64,000 nt of DNA from Roseiarcus sp963806935 (GTDB taxonomy: Bacteria > Pseudomonadota > Alphaproteobacteria > Rhizobiales > Beijerinckiaceae), in the NCBI GenBank assembly GCA_963806935.1, contig CAWEAT010000002.1:62001-126000 (forward strand), in the 5' to 3' direction. Below the pieces are notes generated by a model that was not told the DNA's origin, did not search any database, and worked only from the letters and a program-made list of their open reading frames with translations. Shown piece after piece: positions 56,183 to 64,000 of the stretch. The translations under genes and the position numbers were made by a program. The stretch's first letter is position 1. The number at the start of each line of letters is the position of its first letter.

Positions 56183-56545
56183 TCAATAGACGGGGTGGGG
56201 AGGGTGTGGCCAATGATGATGATGATGCCAGTGCCAGTGATGATGATTCCACCAGTGGTGGTGGTGATGATTCCACCAGTGGTGATGATGGTGGTGGTGG
56301 TGGTGGTGATGTTGAATTTGAGCGACAACCATCGGGTTCTCGTCACCGGAAGCATCGGCGAGCGCCCGCTCATCCTCGGCTCGTAGAACGCGCGTTGCGT
56401 CCGGAATCGGGTCCAGCAATTCGGCAAACGAGCGGGCTGGCGCCAACCCGGGCGCTTCGTCGACGGGGGCCGCCGCACAAGCTTGGCCGCCAAGCAGCGC
56501 GAGCGCGGACACTCCGCCGAGTAATCCCATGATGCTTTTGTCCAT
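56183..56545 (-). CDS. exported histidine/tryptophan-rich protein
   Basis: A 120-residue protein with a signal peptide (GLLGGVSALALLGGQACAAA). A middle region with ARSFAELLDPIPDATRVL and an acidic segment leads into an extreme tail of His runs (one of eleven) broken by WWN, WHW and final WPHPPHPVY. About 30 of the last 45 residues are His. Such a tail should bind Ni, Zn or Cu in the periplasm and may act as a metal store or buffer. Its stop codon lies inside a CCGTCAATAGACGG palindrome like one in the nearby repeat. The frame is fully supported by its signal peptide. The function is unproven. Confidence 0.75.
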   Translation of the reverse strand: MDKSIMGLLGGVSALALLGGQACAAAPVDEAPGLAPARSFAELLDPIPDATRVLRAEDERALADASGDENPMVVAQIQHHHHHHHHHHHWWNHHHHHWWNHHHWHWHHHHHWPHPPHPVY

Positions 56546-56662
56546 GGCTATGTCCCCTTCTCAATCGTGGAACGCGACACAAACAAACCAATGAGCAAAG
56601 TATAGTGTTCCTATCTCGCTGCTCTATATTTTTCAACCGGCTTCGTTCGCCGGACCCGGCGG

Positions 56663-59017
56663 CTATTCGCGCGCCATCCGCGCGGATACCGGAGCCGGCG
56701 CCGGCGGATCATCGGCAAAACGCTGGCGGTAGACGCCGAGGTTCTCGCTGACCCGCTGCACGTAGTCCCGCGTTTCGTCGAACGGTATGCGCTCGATCCA
56801 GTCGACAAGATCGGCGGTTCCATTGCGCGGATCGCCGTGCGCGGCGATCCATTGCGTGACCCGCCCGGGACCGGCGTTATAGGCGGCGAAAGCGAGTTCG
56901 CGCGACCCGCCCTCGTCCGCAATCAGTTGGCCCAGGAGCACAGCGCCGAGCCTGGTGTTGAAGGCGGGATCGGCGATGAGGCGGGCGTAGTCGAACTCGA
57001 CGCCGGCCTGCCGGGCAGTCACGGCCGCGGTCGAGGGAAGCATCTGCATCAGCCCTTTGGCGCCCGCCCCCGACGCCGAGCGCCAGATGAATTCGCTTTC
57101 CTGCCGCGCGACCGCGTACACGGTGGGGAGGTCGGCGGAGCGGGCGAGCGGGAGGAAGGCGGGCATCCCGGAGGAAGGAAACGCCATGGCGTCGAAGGGG
57201 TAGCCGCGGATGAGGGCGAACTTGCCGAACTGGACTTGCGTTCCGGCGTCGCCGAAACGCTTCACGACCTCCGCCATCGCGGCGATCTGCAACTCGTCGC
57301 GCCATTGCCGGGCGGCGTCGAAGGCGAGCGAGGTAGCGAGATCGTCGAGCCCGTCGGCGTAGAGCGCCGCGACGGCGCCAACGGCCTCGTCGCGCTTGTC
57401 GCCTTCCGCCGCGGCCTTTGGCGCCCGCAGGGCGAGACGGGTCTGGCCGAGACGCTGAGCGGCGAGCTGACCGTAATAGGCGATCGGCTCGCTCGCGGCG
57501 CGCTCATAGAAGGCCCTGGCGGCCTCGGCGCCGCCCATCGCCTCCGCCGCCCGGCCCTGCCAGTACGCGGCCCGGGCGATCGACAGAGGAGCGTCGGCGG
57601 CTTCGGCCGCGAGCGCGAACCGCTCGGCGGCCCGGGGAGCGTCGTCGAGGAAGCGCAGGGCGATCCAGCCGGCGTGGAAATCGGCGTCGACCTCGGCTTC
57701 GGAGGTCTCCGGCCGCGCCGTCTCGTCGCAGACTTCGAACGCCAGCCTCGGCTCGTCGAGATCGAGCAACGCCGCGGCGACCATCTTGCGCTCGCTCCAC
57801 CAGCGATCGGGGCTGACGAGGGCGGCGCGATCGCGCGGCGCGAGGCTGAGCAGCACCGCCGCCTCGTAGATGCGGCCGGCGCGGCGGGCGTACTGGACCC
57901 TGGAGAACAAGAGGCCGGGATCATTGCGGAGCGCCGGCGGAACGGCCTTGACCAGCGCGGCGGTCATCGGCGCGCGCGCCGCCCCGATGCGGGCTTCGGT
58001 CAGCGCCAGAATGTCCGGGCCGGCAAGCGACGCGGCGCGCACGGCGGCGCCGGCGTAACCGGCGTAGATCAGGCGGTCGGCGCGATATTTGTGATCGGCC
58101 TTGACGAGCGAAGCGCTGAAGTCGCGCAGGATGACGCCTTCGGTCAGGCCGTCGAAATTTCCGTCGCGCCATAAGGCTCGGATTATTCGCGACGCTTCGT
58201 CGTTGCGGCCCATCGCTTTTGCCGCGCGCGCCGCGGCGATCTTTCCCGCGCTCGTCTGCGGCGCGCCGCCGGCGAAAAACTCGGCGACCTTGGCCGGAGC
58301 CTGGGGATGCGCGGCCAGTTCGCCTTCCTGCCGGTCGCGAAGCGAGCCGCGGCTCGGCCAGGTCGGATGGGCCTCGAGGAAGGCCGCAAGCTCCGTGAAG
58401 GACGGATGCGCGTTGGCGCGCAGCGACGCCCATTCCAGCGCCGTTCGCCCGGCCGGGTCGCTCGCGGCGTGTGCGAGCGCCGCGAGGCCCGCAGCGTCGC
58501 CCTTGTTATAGAGGATCGCGGCCACGGAACCGAGCGCGGGCGGCGGCGGAAGCTCGCCTGGCGCCAGCGCCACGGCCGGAAGGGACGGCGAAATCGCGGC
58601 GAGGGCGCTCTCCGCAGGCGTCGCGCCTGGAACGTCGGCATAAGCGAGTTGCGCCGCGAGGCTAGCGTCGCTCGTGGCGACCTGCTCGGGCGCCGGCGTC
58701 GCGCCGGCGTCGGGAATAGTACGGACGCAGCAAGCCGAACTGAAACCGACCGCGCGAGGCGGCGCCGCCTCACCGAAGGGTGCGTCAAGCGCGGGCAAAG
58801 GGCGGATGTCGGCGGCCGGGGCGGCGGCGGCGAACGGAACAATCTTGTCGATCCGCGCATCCGTGGTGCTCAACCGCGCATTGACGCGCGCCGACCCGAT
58901 GGGGCTTCTGTCGATCGCCGCAAGCTCGACGGGCGGCCGGCGCCATTGAGGGACAAGCGCGATCAGGCAGACGGCGCCTGACATGGCGAGAAAAAGGCGC
59001 GGACGGAGAAGCGTCAT
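56663..59017 (-). CDS. soluble lytic murein transglycosylase (SLT)
   Basis: A 784-residue exported protein from ATG 59015-59017 (MTLLRPRLFLAMSGAVCLI signal). A long alpha-helical superhelix of TPR-like turns makes up most of it. The C-terminal SLT catalytic domain has the catalytic Glu in RQESEFIWRSASGAGAKGL, then MQMLPSTAAVTARQAGVEF and FAAYNAGPGRVTQWI. By family knowledge it cleaves peptidoglycan to 1,6-anhydromuropeptides in the periplasm. It is larger than the typical Slt70 by about 150 residues, mostly an N-terminal low-complexity stretch. It is divergent from dapA. Confidence 0.93.
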   Translation of the reverse strand: MTLLRPRLFLAMSGAVCLIALVPQWRRPPVELAAIDRSPIGSARVNARLSTTDARIDKIVPFAAAAPAADIRPLPALDAPFGEAAPPRAVGFSSACCVRTIPDAGATPAPEQVATSDASLAAQLAYADVPGATPAESALAAISPSLPAVALAPGELPPPPALGSVAAILYNKGDAAGLAALAHAASDPAGRTALEWASLRANAHPSFTELAAFLEAHPTWPSRGSLRDRQEGELAAHPQAPAKVAEFFAGGAPQTSAGKIAAARAAKAMGRNDEASRIIRALWRDGNFDGLTEGVILRDFSASLVKADHKYRADRLIYAGYAGAAVRAASLAGPDILALTEARIGAARAPMTAALVKAVPPALRNDPGLLFSRVQYARRAGRIYEAAVLLSLAPRDRAALVSPDRWWSERKMVAAALLDLDEPRLAFEVCDETARPETSEAEVDADFHAGWIALRFLDDAPRAAERFALAAEAADAPLSIARAAYWQGRAAEAMGGAEAARAFYERAASEPIAYYGQLAAQRLGQTRLALRAPKAAAEGDKRDEAVGAVAALYADGLDDLATSLAFDAARQWRDELQIAAMAEVVKRFGDAGTQVQFGKFALIRGYPFDAMAFPSSGMPAFLPLARSADLPTVYAVARQESEFIWRSASGAGAKGLMQMLPSTAAVTARQAGVEFDYARLIADPAFNTRLGAVLLGQLIADEGGSRELAFAAYNAGPGRVTQWIAAHGDPRNGTADLVDWIERIPFDETRDYVQRVSENLGVYRQRFADDPPAPAPVSARMARE

Positions 59018-59178
59018 GGGTCCAACCCTCCCCGGCGAGGATGGACCAACTTTGCTGACCAAGATTTAATGCCTGGCGTCCGCCGCCTTGCCCCTTTCGC
59101 GCGCGGCGGCCGGGGGCTATGTGTCCGCAAGCCGGCCGAGGCCATGAAACGGCGGGGCGCGGAGAGAACTGGGCGCGG

Positions 59179-60075
59179 ATGATGGAAAAGCGGGCGAAGT
59201 TTCACGGATCGATGCCAGCCCTGGTCACCCCGTTCAAGGACGGCAAGATCGACGAGCCGGCCTATCGCGCATTGATCGACTGGCAAATCAACTCGGGTTC
59301 GCATGGGCTGGTGCCGGTCGGAACGACCGGCGAGAGCCCGACGCTGACCCACGAGGAGCACCGCCGGGCTGTCGACATCTGCATCGACGAGGCGCGCGGC
59401 CGGGTTCCGGTGATCGCCGGCGCCGGCTCGAACAACACGGCCGAGGCGATCGAACTTGCCCGCCACGCCGAGCAGAGCGGGGCGGACGCGGTCCTCGTCG
59501 TCACGCCCTACTACAACAAGCCGACCCAGGAAGGCCTCTACCAGCACTTCAAGGCCGTCAACGACGCGATCGGAATTCCGATCCTCATCTACAATATCCC
59601 TCCGCGAAGCGTGGTCGACATGTCGGTCGACACGATGAAGCGGCTCAGCGAGCTTGCCAATATTGTCGGCGTCAAGGACGCGACAGGCGACGTAGGGCGC
59701 GTGTCGCGCCAGCGGCACGCCATGGGGGCGCACTTTATCCAACTTTCTGGCGAAGACATGACGGCGCTGGCGGCGATGGCCGCGGGCGGACACGGCTGCA
59801 TTTCGGTCACGGCGAACATCGCGCCGGCGCCATGCGCGGAATTGATGGAGGCGACGTTCAAGGGCGACTGGGATCATGCGCTGAAGATCCAGGACCGCCT
59901 GACGCCGCTCCACGCCGCGATCTTCGCCGAACCGGGCGTCAATGGGGTGAAATACGCGCTGAGCCTGCTCGGCCGGGCGCGCGCCGAGACCCGGCTGCCG
60001 CTCCTGCCGGTCAACGAGGCGACCGAGGCGATGATCCGTCGCGCGATGGTGCACGCCGGCCTGCTCAATGCTTAA
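59179..60075 (+). CDS. dapA: 4-hydroxy-tetrahydrodipicolinate synthase
   Basis: A 298-residue DapA, the first committed enzyme of lysine and diaminopimelate synthesis (pyruvate plus aspartate semialdehyde). The start is one of two adjacent ATGs (59179 or 59182). Active-site features are GTTGESPTLTHEEH, the Tyr in VTPYYNKPTQEGLY and the Schiff-base Lys in IVGVKDATGD. The product also feeds peptidoglycan cross-links, which fits the divergent lytic transglycosylase. smpB begins 8 bp downstream. Confidence 0.97.
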   Translation: MMEKRAKFHGSMPALVTPFKDGKIDEPAYRALIDWQINSGSHGLVPVGTTGESPTLTHEEHRRAVDICIDEARGRVPVIAGAGSNNTAEAIELARHAEQSGADAVLVVTPYYNKPTQEGLYQHFKAVNDAIGIPILIYNIPPRSVVDMSVDTMKRLSELANIVGVKDATGDVGRVSRQRHAMGAHFIQLSGEDMTALAAMAAGGHGCISVTANIAPAPCAELMEATFKGDWDHALKIQDRLTPLHAAIFAEPGVNGVKYALSLLGRARAETRLPLLPVNEATEAMIRRAMVHAGLLNA

Positions 60076-60083
60076 GAGCTGAC

Positions 60084-60563
60084 ATGGCCGCCGAAAAGGA
60101 GAAGCCGAACTTCAAGGTCGTGGCCGACAACCGCCGCGCGCGCTACGACTATGAGATCGGCGAGACGTTCGAAGCCGGCTTGATGCTGACCGGAACGGAG
60201 GTCAAATCGCTGCGGACCGGCAAGGCGACGGTCGCCGAGAGCTACGCCGCCGTCGACCGCGGCGGCGAGATCATCCTCTATAACGCCAACATCCCCGAAT
60301 ACCTGCAGGCGAACCGCTTCAACCACGAGCCGAAGAGACCGCGCAAACTCCTTCTGCACGCTAAGGAAATCGCCAAGCTCGCCAAAGGCGTCGAGCGCGA
60401 AGGCATGACTATCGTGCCCTTGAGAATCTACTTTAACGCCAAGGGCAGAGCCAAGATCGCGATCGCGCTCGGGCGCGGCAAGAAGCTGCACGACAAGCGG
60501 GAGACCGAGAAGTCGCGCGACTGGAACCGCGACAAGTCGCGGCTCATGCGCGAGCGCGGGTGA
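60084..60563 (+). CDS. smpB: SsrA-binding protein SmpB
   Basis: A 159-residue SmpB, which binds tmRNA and delivers it to stalled ribosomes. The start MAAEKEKPNFKVVADNRRAR is the family form. Conserved segments are LTGTEVKSLRTGKATVAESY, HEPKRPRKLLLH and the basic C-terminal tail KKLHDKRETEKSRDWNRDK that enters the decoding channel. It is 8 bp after dapA, the order usual in alphaproteobacteria. The tmRNA gene is not in this window. Confidence 0.98.
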   Translation: MAAEKEKPNFKVVADNRRARYDYEIGETFEAGLMLTGTEVKSLRTGKATVAESYAAVDRGGEIILYNANIPEYLQANRFNHEPKRPRKLLLHAKEIAKLAKGVEREGMTIVPLRIYFNAKGRAKIAIALGRGKKLHDKRETEKSRDWNRDKSRLMRERG

Positions 60564-60586
60564 AACGCCACCCGCTCTTCATCGGG

Positions 60587-60654
60587 GTCATGCCCGCCAA
60601 AGCGGGCATCCAGGTGACACAGCCGCTCTGGATTCCCGCGTTCGCGGGAATGAC
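60587..60654. repeat. dispersed palindromic repeat, copy 2 (short type)
   Basis: GTCATGCCCGCCAAAGCGGGCATCCAG followed by a CTGGATTCCCGCG/CGCGGGAATGAC half, forming two hairpins with outer complementarity. It is widespread in proteobacteria as an intergenic repeat. It sits between the convergent smpB and metY genes and may serve as their shared transcription end. Confidence 0.75.
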
Positions 60655-60669
60655 AGCTCGGCGGCGCCC

Positions 60670-61956
60670 TTATGCGGCGGCCTTCAGCGCCTGGTCGAGA
60701 TCGGCGAGGATGTCGTCGATATGCTCGATGCCGATCGAGAGGCGCACATAATTCTCGGTCACCCCGGTTGCGAGCTGTTCCTCCGGCGCAAGCTGCGAAT
60801 GCGTGGTCGACGCCGGATGAATGGCGAGCGAGCGCGCATCGCCGATGTTCGCGACATGATAGAGGAGCTTCAGCGCGTCGATGAACTTGGCGCCGGCGGC
60901 CTTGCCGCCCTTGATCTCGAAGCCGACCAGGCCCCCCTGCCCGCCGCGCAGATATTTCTCGGCCCGCCGCTTCGACTCTCCCTTCTGGTAAGAGGGATGG
61001 ATCACTGTCGTGACCTCGGGGCGCTTGCCAAGCCACGCCGCGACCGCGGAGGTGTTGGCGCAATGGCGCTCGATGCGCAACGGCAGCGTTTCGATTCCCT
61101 GCAGAGTCAGGAAGGCGTTGAACGGCGACATGCATGAGCCGAGATCGCGCAAAAGGGTCGTGCGGGCCTTGATGATGTAGGCGATCGGCCCGAGCGGCTT
61201 CACAGCCTCCGTCCAAACCGCGCCGTGATAGCTCGGATCGGGCGTGTTGAGCGCCGGCTGGCGCTCCTTGTGCTCCTCCCAGGGGAAATTGCCGCCGTCG
61301 ACCAAGAGGCCGCCGATCGAGTTCCCGTGGCCGCCGAGGTACTTGGTCGACGAATAGACGATGATCGCCGCCCCATGCTCGAACGGCTTGGTCAGGATCG
61401 GCGCGGCGGTGTTGTCCATGATCAGCGGGATGCCGAGCGGCCGCCCGATCGCCGCGACTTCGCCGATCGGGAAGGCGATCAGTTTCGGATTGGGCAGCGT
61501 CTCGGCGTAATAGGCGCGCGTGCGAGCGTCGGTCGCCTTGCGGAAATTCTCGGGATCGACCGGATCGACGAAGCGCACCTCGATCCCCTGATCCTTCATC
61601 GTATTGGCGAACAGGTTCCAGGTGCCGCCGTAGAGGTCGGTCGAGGAGACCACGTTGTCGCCTGCCCGCGCCAGGTTCTGGATCGCAAAAGCCGACGCCG
61701 ACTGGCCGCTTGCGAGCGCCAGCGCCGCGACGCCCCCTTCGAGCGCTGCGATGCGCTTCTCGAGCACGTCGGTGGTCGGGTTCCCGATGCGGGTATAGAT
61801 GTTGCCGAGCTCCTTGAGCGCGAACAGGTTGGAGGCGTGCTCGGCGCTCTGGAACTGATAGGAGGTGGTCTGGTAGATCGGCACCGCGACGGCGCCGGTC
61901 GCCGGATCGGCCCGCCAACCGGCGTGAAGCACGAGCGTTTCAGGCTTCTGAGACAT
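60670..61956 (-). CDS. metY: O-acetylhomoserine sulfhydrylase (MetY type)
   Basis: A 428-residue PLP enzyme of the Cys/Met metabolism family. The start MSQKPETLVLHAGWRADPAT follows AAGGAGAAAT. The PLP-binding Lys lies in YSSTKYLGGHGNSIGG, with IYTRIGNPTTDVLEKRIAALEGG and GGTWNLF in the cofactor region. The roughly 40-residue insertion around PSYHGAVWTEAV separates MetY from the shorter MetB/MetZ types. It makes homocysteine from O-acetylhomoserine and sulfide. I looked for a SAM-II riboswitch upstream and did not see one. Confidence 0.95.
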   Translation of the reverse strand: MSQKPETLVLHAGWRADPATGAVAVPIYQTTSYQFQSAEHASNLFALKELGNIYTRIGNPTTDVLEKRIAALEGGVAALALASGQSASAFAIQNLARAGDNVVSSTDLYGGTWNLFANTMKDQGIEVRFVDPVDPENFRKATDARTRAYYAETLPNPKLIAFPIGEVAAIGRPLGIPLIMDNTAAPILTKPFEHGAAIIVYSSTKYLGGHGNSIGGLLVDGGNFPWEEHKERQPALNTPDPSYHGAVWTEAVKPLGPIAYIIKARTTLLRDLGSCMSPFNAFLTLQGIETLPLRIERHCANTSAVAAWLGKRPEVTTVIHPSYQKGESKRRAEKYLRGGQGGLVGFEIKGGKAAGAKFIDALKLLYHVANIGDARSLAIHPASTTHSQLAPEEQLATGVTENYVRLSIGIEHIDDILADLDQALKAAA

Positions 61957-62243
61957 CGATTTCTCCTTGGGGTTGGCGGGCGCGGCCATTTATACTATCT
62001 AGATCGGTTACTAATTTCTTATCCATTTATCGATCCGTAGAAAGAGCCGACCATAGCGGTTCGCCCGCGCGTCCGCAAGGCGGCCTATATCCTCGACGAA
62101 CCGGCGGCAAGCCTGGCTCTTTGCTTCCCGCGCCGGCAAAGGCGGCTCCCGAAAATCACTCTCACTCCTATCGCATCGGCGGGATAAAGTGATGGGCGAT
62201 TCCAATCGCCGGCGGGCGCGCATTGAGTCGACAAGGAGGGCCG
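61957..62243. other. divergent region between metY and DUF1003 gene
   Basis: 287 bp. An AT-richer patch at 61990-62040 is the best candidate for the metY promoter. No riboswitch consensus was recognised, and no gene. Confidence 0.4.
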
Positions 62244-62894
62244 ATGAGCACGGGGCAAGAACAGGCCGGCGCGGCGAGGGCGCGAAGATTTCACCTGCCC
62301 CACACCCATCTCGAATCCGCGTTCGGAAACGATTGGTTCGGCAAAAAGGCGGAGGATTTCGCCCGCTTCTTCGGCACGCCGACGTTTCTCGTCGGGCAGA
62401 CACTCATTGTCGCCATATGGATCTGGATCAATGCGGTAGGCTGGACGCAGTTCGACGTCTACCCGTTCATCCTGCTCAATCTCGCCTTCTCGACCCAGGC
62501 TGCTTATGCGGCGCCGTTGATCCTTCTGGCGCAGACGCGCCAGGCCGACCGCGACAAGGTGATGAGCATCGCCGACGCCCAGCATCGCGAGGAGCTTCAC
62601 CAGATCAGCGAAACCCGTCAGGCGCAGATGCGTGAGCAAGCCGGAATGCTGATCGAAATGCTGCAGCAGAACACCGCGCTGACCGAGCGCGTCGAAGCCC
62701 TGATCAGGCAGAATACCGAGCTCACGGAGACGATCAGAACCCTCGTCGAAAGGATCGAACTCGGTGACGGCCGCGGTCCACACCTGCGTCGCGCCGCCCC
62801 CCGCGCGCAGCTGAGCGGCGCTGCCTTCGGATGGAACGTCATTGCGAGGAGTCATAGGGCGTTCGGAAGAACGCCCGTCTTCGACGGGCTATGA
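62244..62894 (+). CDS. DUF1003 membrane protein
   Basis: A 216-residue protein starting at ATG 62244 behind AAGGAGG. Two transmembrane helices (FLVGQTLIVAIWIWINAV and the helix in YPFILLNLAFSTQAAYAAP) are followed by LILLAQTRQADRDKV, a DUF1003 hallmark. A coiled-coil tail of about 80 residues comes next (EMLQQNTALTERVEALIRQ). The last 20 or so residues (IARSHRAFGRTPVFDGL) are translated from a dispersed repeat that begins at 62837, so the original C-terminus has probably been extended. The function of DUF1003 is unknown. Confidence 0.85.
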   Translation: MSTGQEQAGAARARRFHLPHTHLESAFGNDWFGKKAEDFARFFGTPTFLVGQTLIVAIWIWINAVGWTQFDVYPFILLNLAFSTQAAYAAPLILLAQTRQADRDKVMSIADAQHREELHQISETRQAQMREQAGMLIEMLQQNTALTERVEALIRQNTELTETIRTLVERIELGDGRGPHLRRAAPRAQLSGAAFGWNVIARSHRAFGRTPVFDGL

Positions 62895-62977
62895 CGACGA
62901 AGCAATCCAGAGAACGAAGGACGCTCTACGATTTATGGATTGCTTCCCCGCGGGCTTGACCCGGGGTCGCAATGACG
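62837..62977. repeat. dispersed palindromic repeat, copy 3
   Basis: CGTCATTGCGAGG at one end and GTCGCAATGACG at the other, with hairpin GGGCGTTCGGAAGAACGCCC and core GAAGCAATCCAGAGAACG. The same arrangement as copy 1 at 55958-56100. It overlaps the 3' end of the DUF1003 gene and supplies its stop codon. Confidence 0.75.
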
Positions 62978-63023
62978 AACACGGTTCGAGCCAAATGCAA
63001 TCCGCTCTGAGCGGCGCCCGTTT

Positions 63024-63788
63024 CTATTTGTCGATGTATTGGATAGTCTGCTCGAGCGCGGCGGGCGACACTTTGAAGAGCCCGGTGTAGGGCATGCCAA
63101 GCTCGAGAATGAGAAAGATTGCAAACGCGATCGATAGCGCGCCGAAAGTGAGGGCGGCGATCACCAACGCGTTGGACTCGGCGTACAGGCCGATGCCGAA
63201 AAAGAGCGCCGCCGTCCAAAAAACCAGGATCGCGATCAGAACCCACGACACCGGGGCGGCGGCCACTTGCAGCGACATCAGCAACCGCGATTGCTCGACC
63301 ATGCTCGCATATTGCTGCGCGGTCGCGAGAGCGGCCTTCTGCGCGTCGGTCGCGGGTTTGAGCGTCGCAAGAAAGTCGGCGATCCCCTGAGCGGCGGCGA
63401 GCGGCGCTGCAACCGTCAACAAACTCGGGTCGCTGTTTCCGCCGCCCCAGAACGCGTCGTAGCCCTTCTGGATTCCGTCCTTGAGCTTGTCGCGCAGGGG
63501 CTTGGTCTCGGGACCATACTGCGCCAGCGCCTGATCAAGCCGCAGAATCTGGGCGGAGAAGTTTTCGAGATTGGTTCTCTGACCGGAAAAATAGCCCCAG
63601 CTGACCCCGATCAGAGTGCCGAGCACAAGCGCCAGCAAAAGGCTGACCAACCCCGAGACCTGGCCCACGACGCCCTTCGTCTCGCCTGACTTGTGCGCCG
63701 ACGTAAGCTGCGACTGCAAAGAGAGCCCGGCGTAAGCCGCGACCATGAACAACGCGAAAATTAGTACGCAGATTAGAACAATGCTCAT
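63024..63788 (-). CDS. DUF4239-like membrane protein
   Basis: A 254-residue protein with four hydrophobic segments: one at the N-terminus (MSIVLICVLIFALFMVAAYA), one near residues 45-65 (LVSLLLALVLGTLIGVSWGY), and two near residues 180-225. A soluble helical middle domain lies between, including GYDAFWGGGN. The pattern matches DUF4239 (bestrophin-like) proteins of alphaproteobacteria. The last segment ends LELGMPYTGLFKVSPAALEQ, which is typical of the family. The function is unknown. It is convergent with the DUF1003 gene. Confidence 0.8.
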   Translation of the reverse strand: MSIVLICVLIFALFMVAAYAGLSLQSQLTSAHKSGETKGVVGQVSGLVSLLLALVLGTLIGVSWGYFSGQRTNLENFSAQILRLDQALAQYGPETKPLRDKLKDGIQKGYDAFWGGGNSDPSLLTVAAPLAAAQGIADFLATLKPATDAQKAALATAQQYASMVEQSRLLMSLQVAAAPVSWVLIAILVFWTAALFFGIGLYAESNALVIAALTFGALSIAFAIFLILELGMPYTGLFKVSPAALEQTIQYIDK

Positions 63789-63862
63789 CTCTTGCCCCGT
63801 TCCCCTATGCCCTTTGCACGCGCCTACCCGACCCGTTGCGGAAATTCAAGCGAGACCGTCGC

Positions 63863-64000
63863 TCACGCCGGGATTTCCTTCTCGATCGCGCGGACGATCT
63901 CCATGAACGCTCTCGCCGCGGGCGAGAGGGTCCGGCCGCGCCTGGTGACGAAGCCATAGTTGAGGCTGAACCAGGGCGCGACGACCGGCAGCGTCACGCA
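63863..64000 (-). CDS. LysR-type regulator, C-terminal fragment at window edge
   Basis: Only the last 45 codons are in the window, ending at TGA 63863-63865. The residues LPVVAPWFSLNYGFVTRRGR and LSPAARAFMEIVRAIEKEI match the end of the effector-binding domain of LysR-type regulators, where a strand ending in R-x-G-R is followed by the final helix. The DNA-binding domain lies outside the window, so the target is unknown. Confidence 0.8.
   Translation of the reverse strand, partial: CVTLPVVAPWFSLNYGFVTRRGRTLSPAARAFMEIVRAIEKEIPA

Noticed and set aside
61957..62243. SAM-II or other methionine riboswitch upstream of metY
   Set aside because: Alphaproteobacterial metY-type genes often carry one, but I could not find its conserved pseudoknot segments here.

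Overview
The window is GC-rich chromosomal DNA from an alphaproteobacterium, most likely of the order Hyphomicrobiales (Rhizobiales). This rests on the carB-greA and dapA-smpB neighbourhoods, the lanthanide-type PQQ dehydrogenase with its own oxidase, an AapJ-type amino-acid binding protein, the poly-HAMP kinase, and dispersed palindromic repeats of the type that pair a CGTCATTGCGA-like end with a GAAGCAATCC core. A Beijerinckiaceae or Bradyrhizobium-like host is a guess. No rRNA, tRNA or CRISPR array was seen.

Layout. 1-7.1 kb: two tandem Tat-exported paralogues, greA, carB, a PagL-like outer-membrane deacylase, an EamA transporter and a small orphan. 7.4-16.8 kb: a ten-gene minus-strand operon that looks like a self-contained periplasmic respiratory chain. 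In transcription order it holds a CtaG assembly factor, a PQQ alcohol dehydrogenase with the lanthanide DxD motif, a cytochrome c, caa3-type oxidase subunits II, I and III, a three-helix small subunit, a second cytochrome c, a GlcG/HbpS-type haem protein and a XoxJ/MxaJ-type binding protein. The oxidase subunit I keeps all haem and copper ligands but lacks both the D-channel glutamate and the K-channel lysine. 17-26 kb: a stand-alone ATP-dependent DNA ligase and two hybrid histidine kinases, one about 2,100 residues long with 13 HAMP-like units. 26-38 kb: mobA, tusA-like, cupin, aldo/keto reductase, an Lhr helicase, envelope proteins, an orphan amino-acid binding protein, and a divergent thioesterase/MarR pair with a palindromic operator.

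38.1-42 kb is a mobile pocket. A PEP-CTERM protein is followed by an IS110-family element with a structured RNA candidate just upstream of its transposase, a cupin-like orphan, and an IS256-type transposase remnant that abuts a nucleoside deaminase. 42.7-47.5 kb is a BMP-type nucleoside/purine ABC transporter, which fits the deaminase. 47.6-53.3 kb carries a decayed AT-richer GIY-YIG gene and a YhaN/YhaO (SbcC/SbcD-like) DNA-repair pair. 53.5-64 kb holds a GT61 glycosyltransferase, a hypothetical, a secreted His/Trp-rich protein, a lytic transglycosylase, dapA, smpB, metY, DUF1003 and DUF4239 membrane proteins and the tail of a LysR regulator, with three palindromic repeats between them.

Caution on sequence quality. 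At least nine otherwise well-conserved genes are each split by one or more single-base shifts, and in all of them the shift is one extra base. This points to a sequencing or assembly bias rather than mass gene decay. I merged the halves and gave the approximate shift positions.
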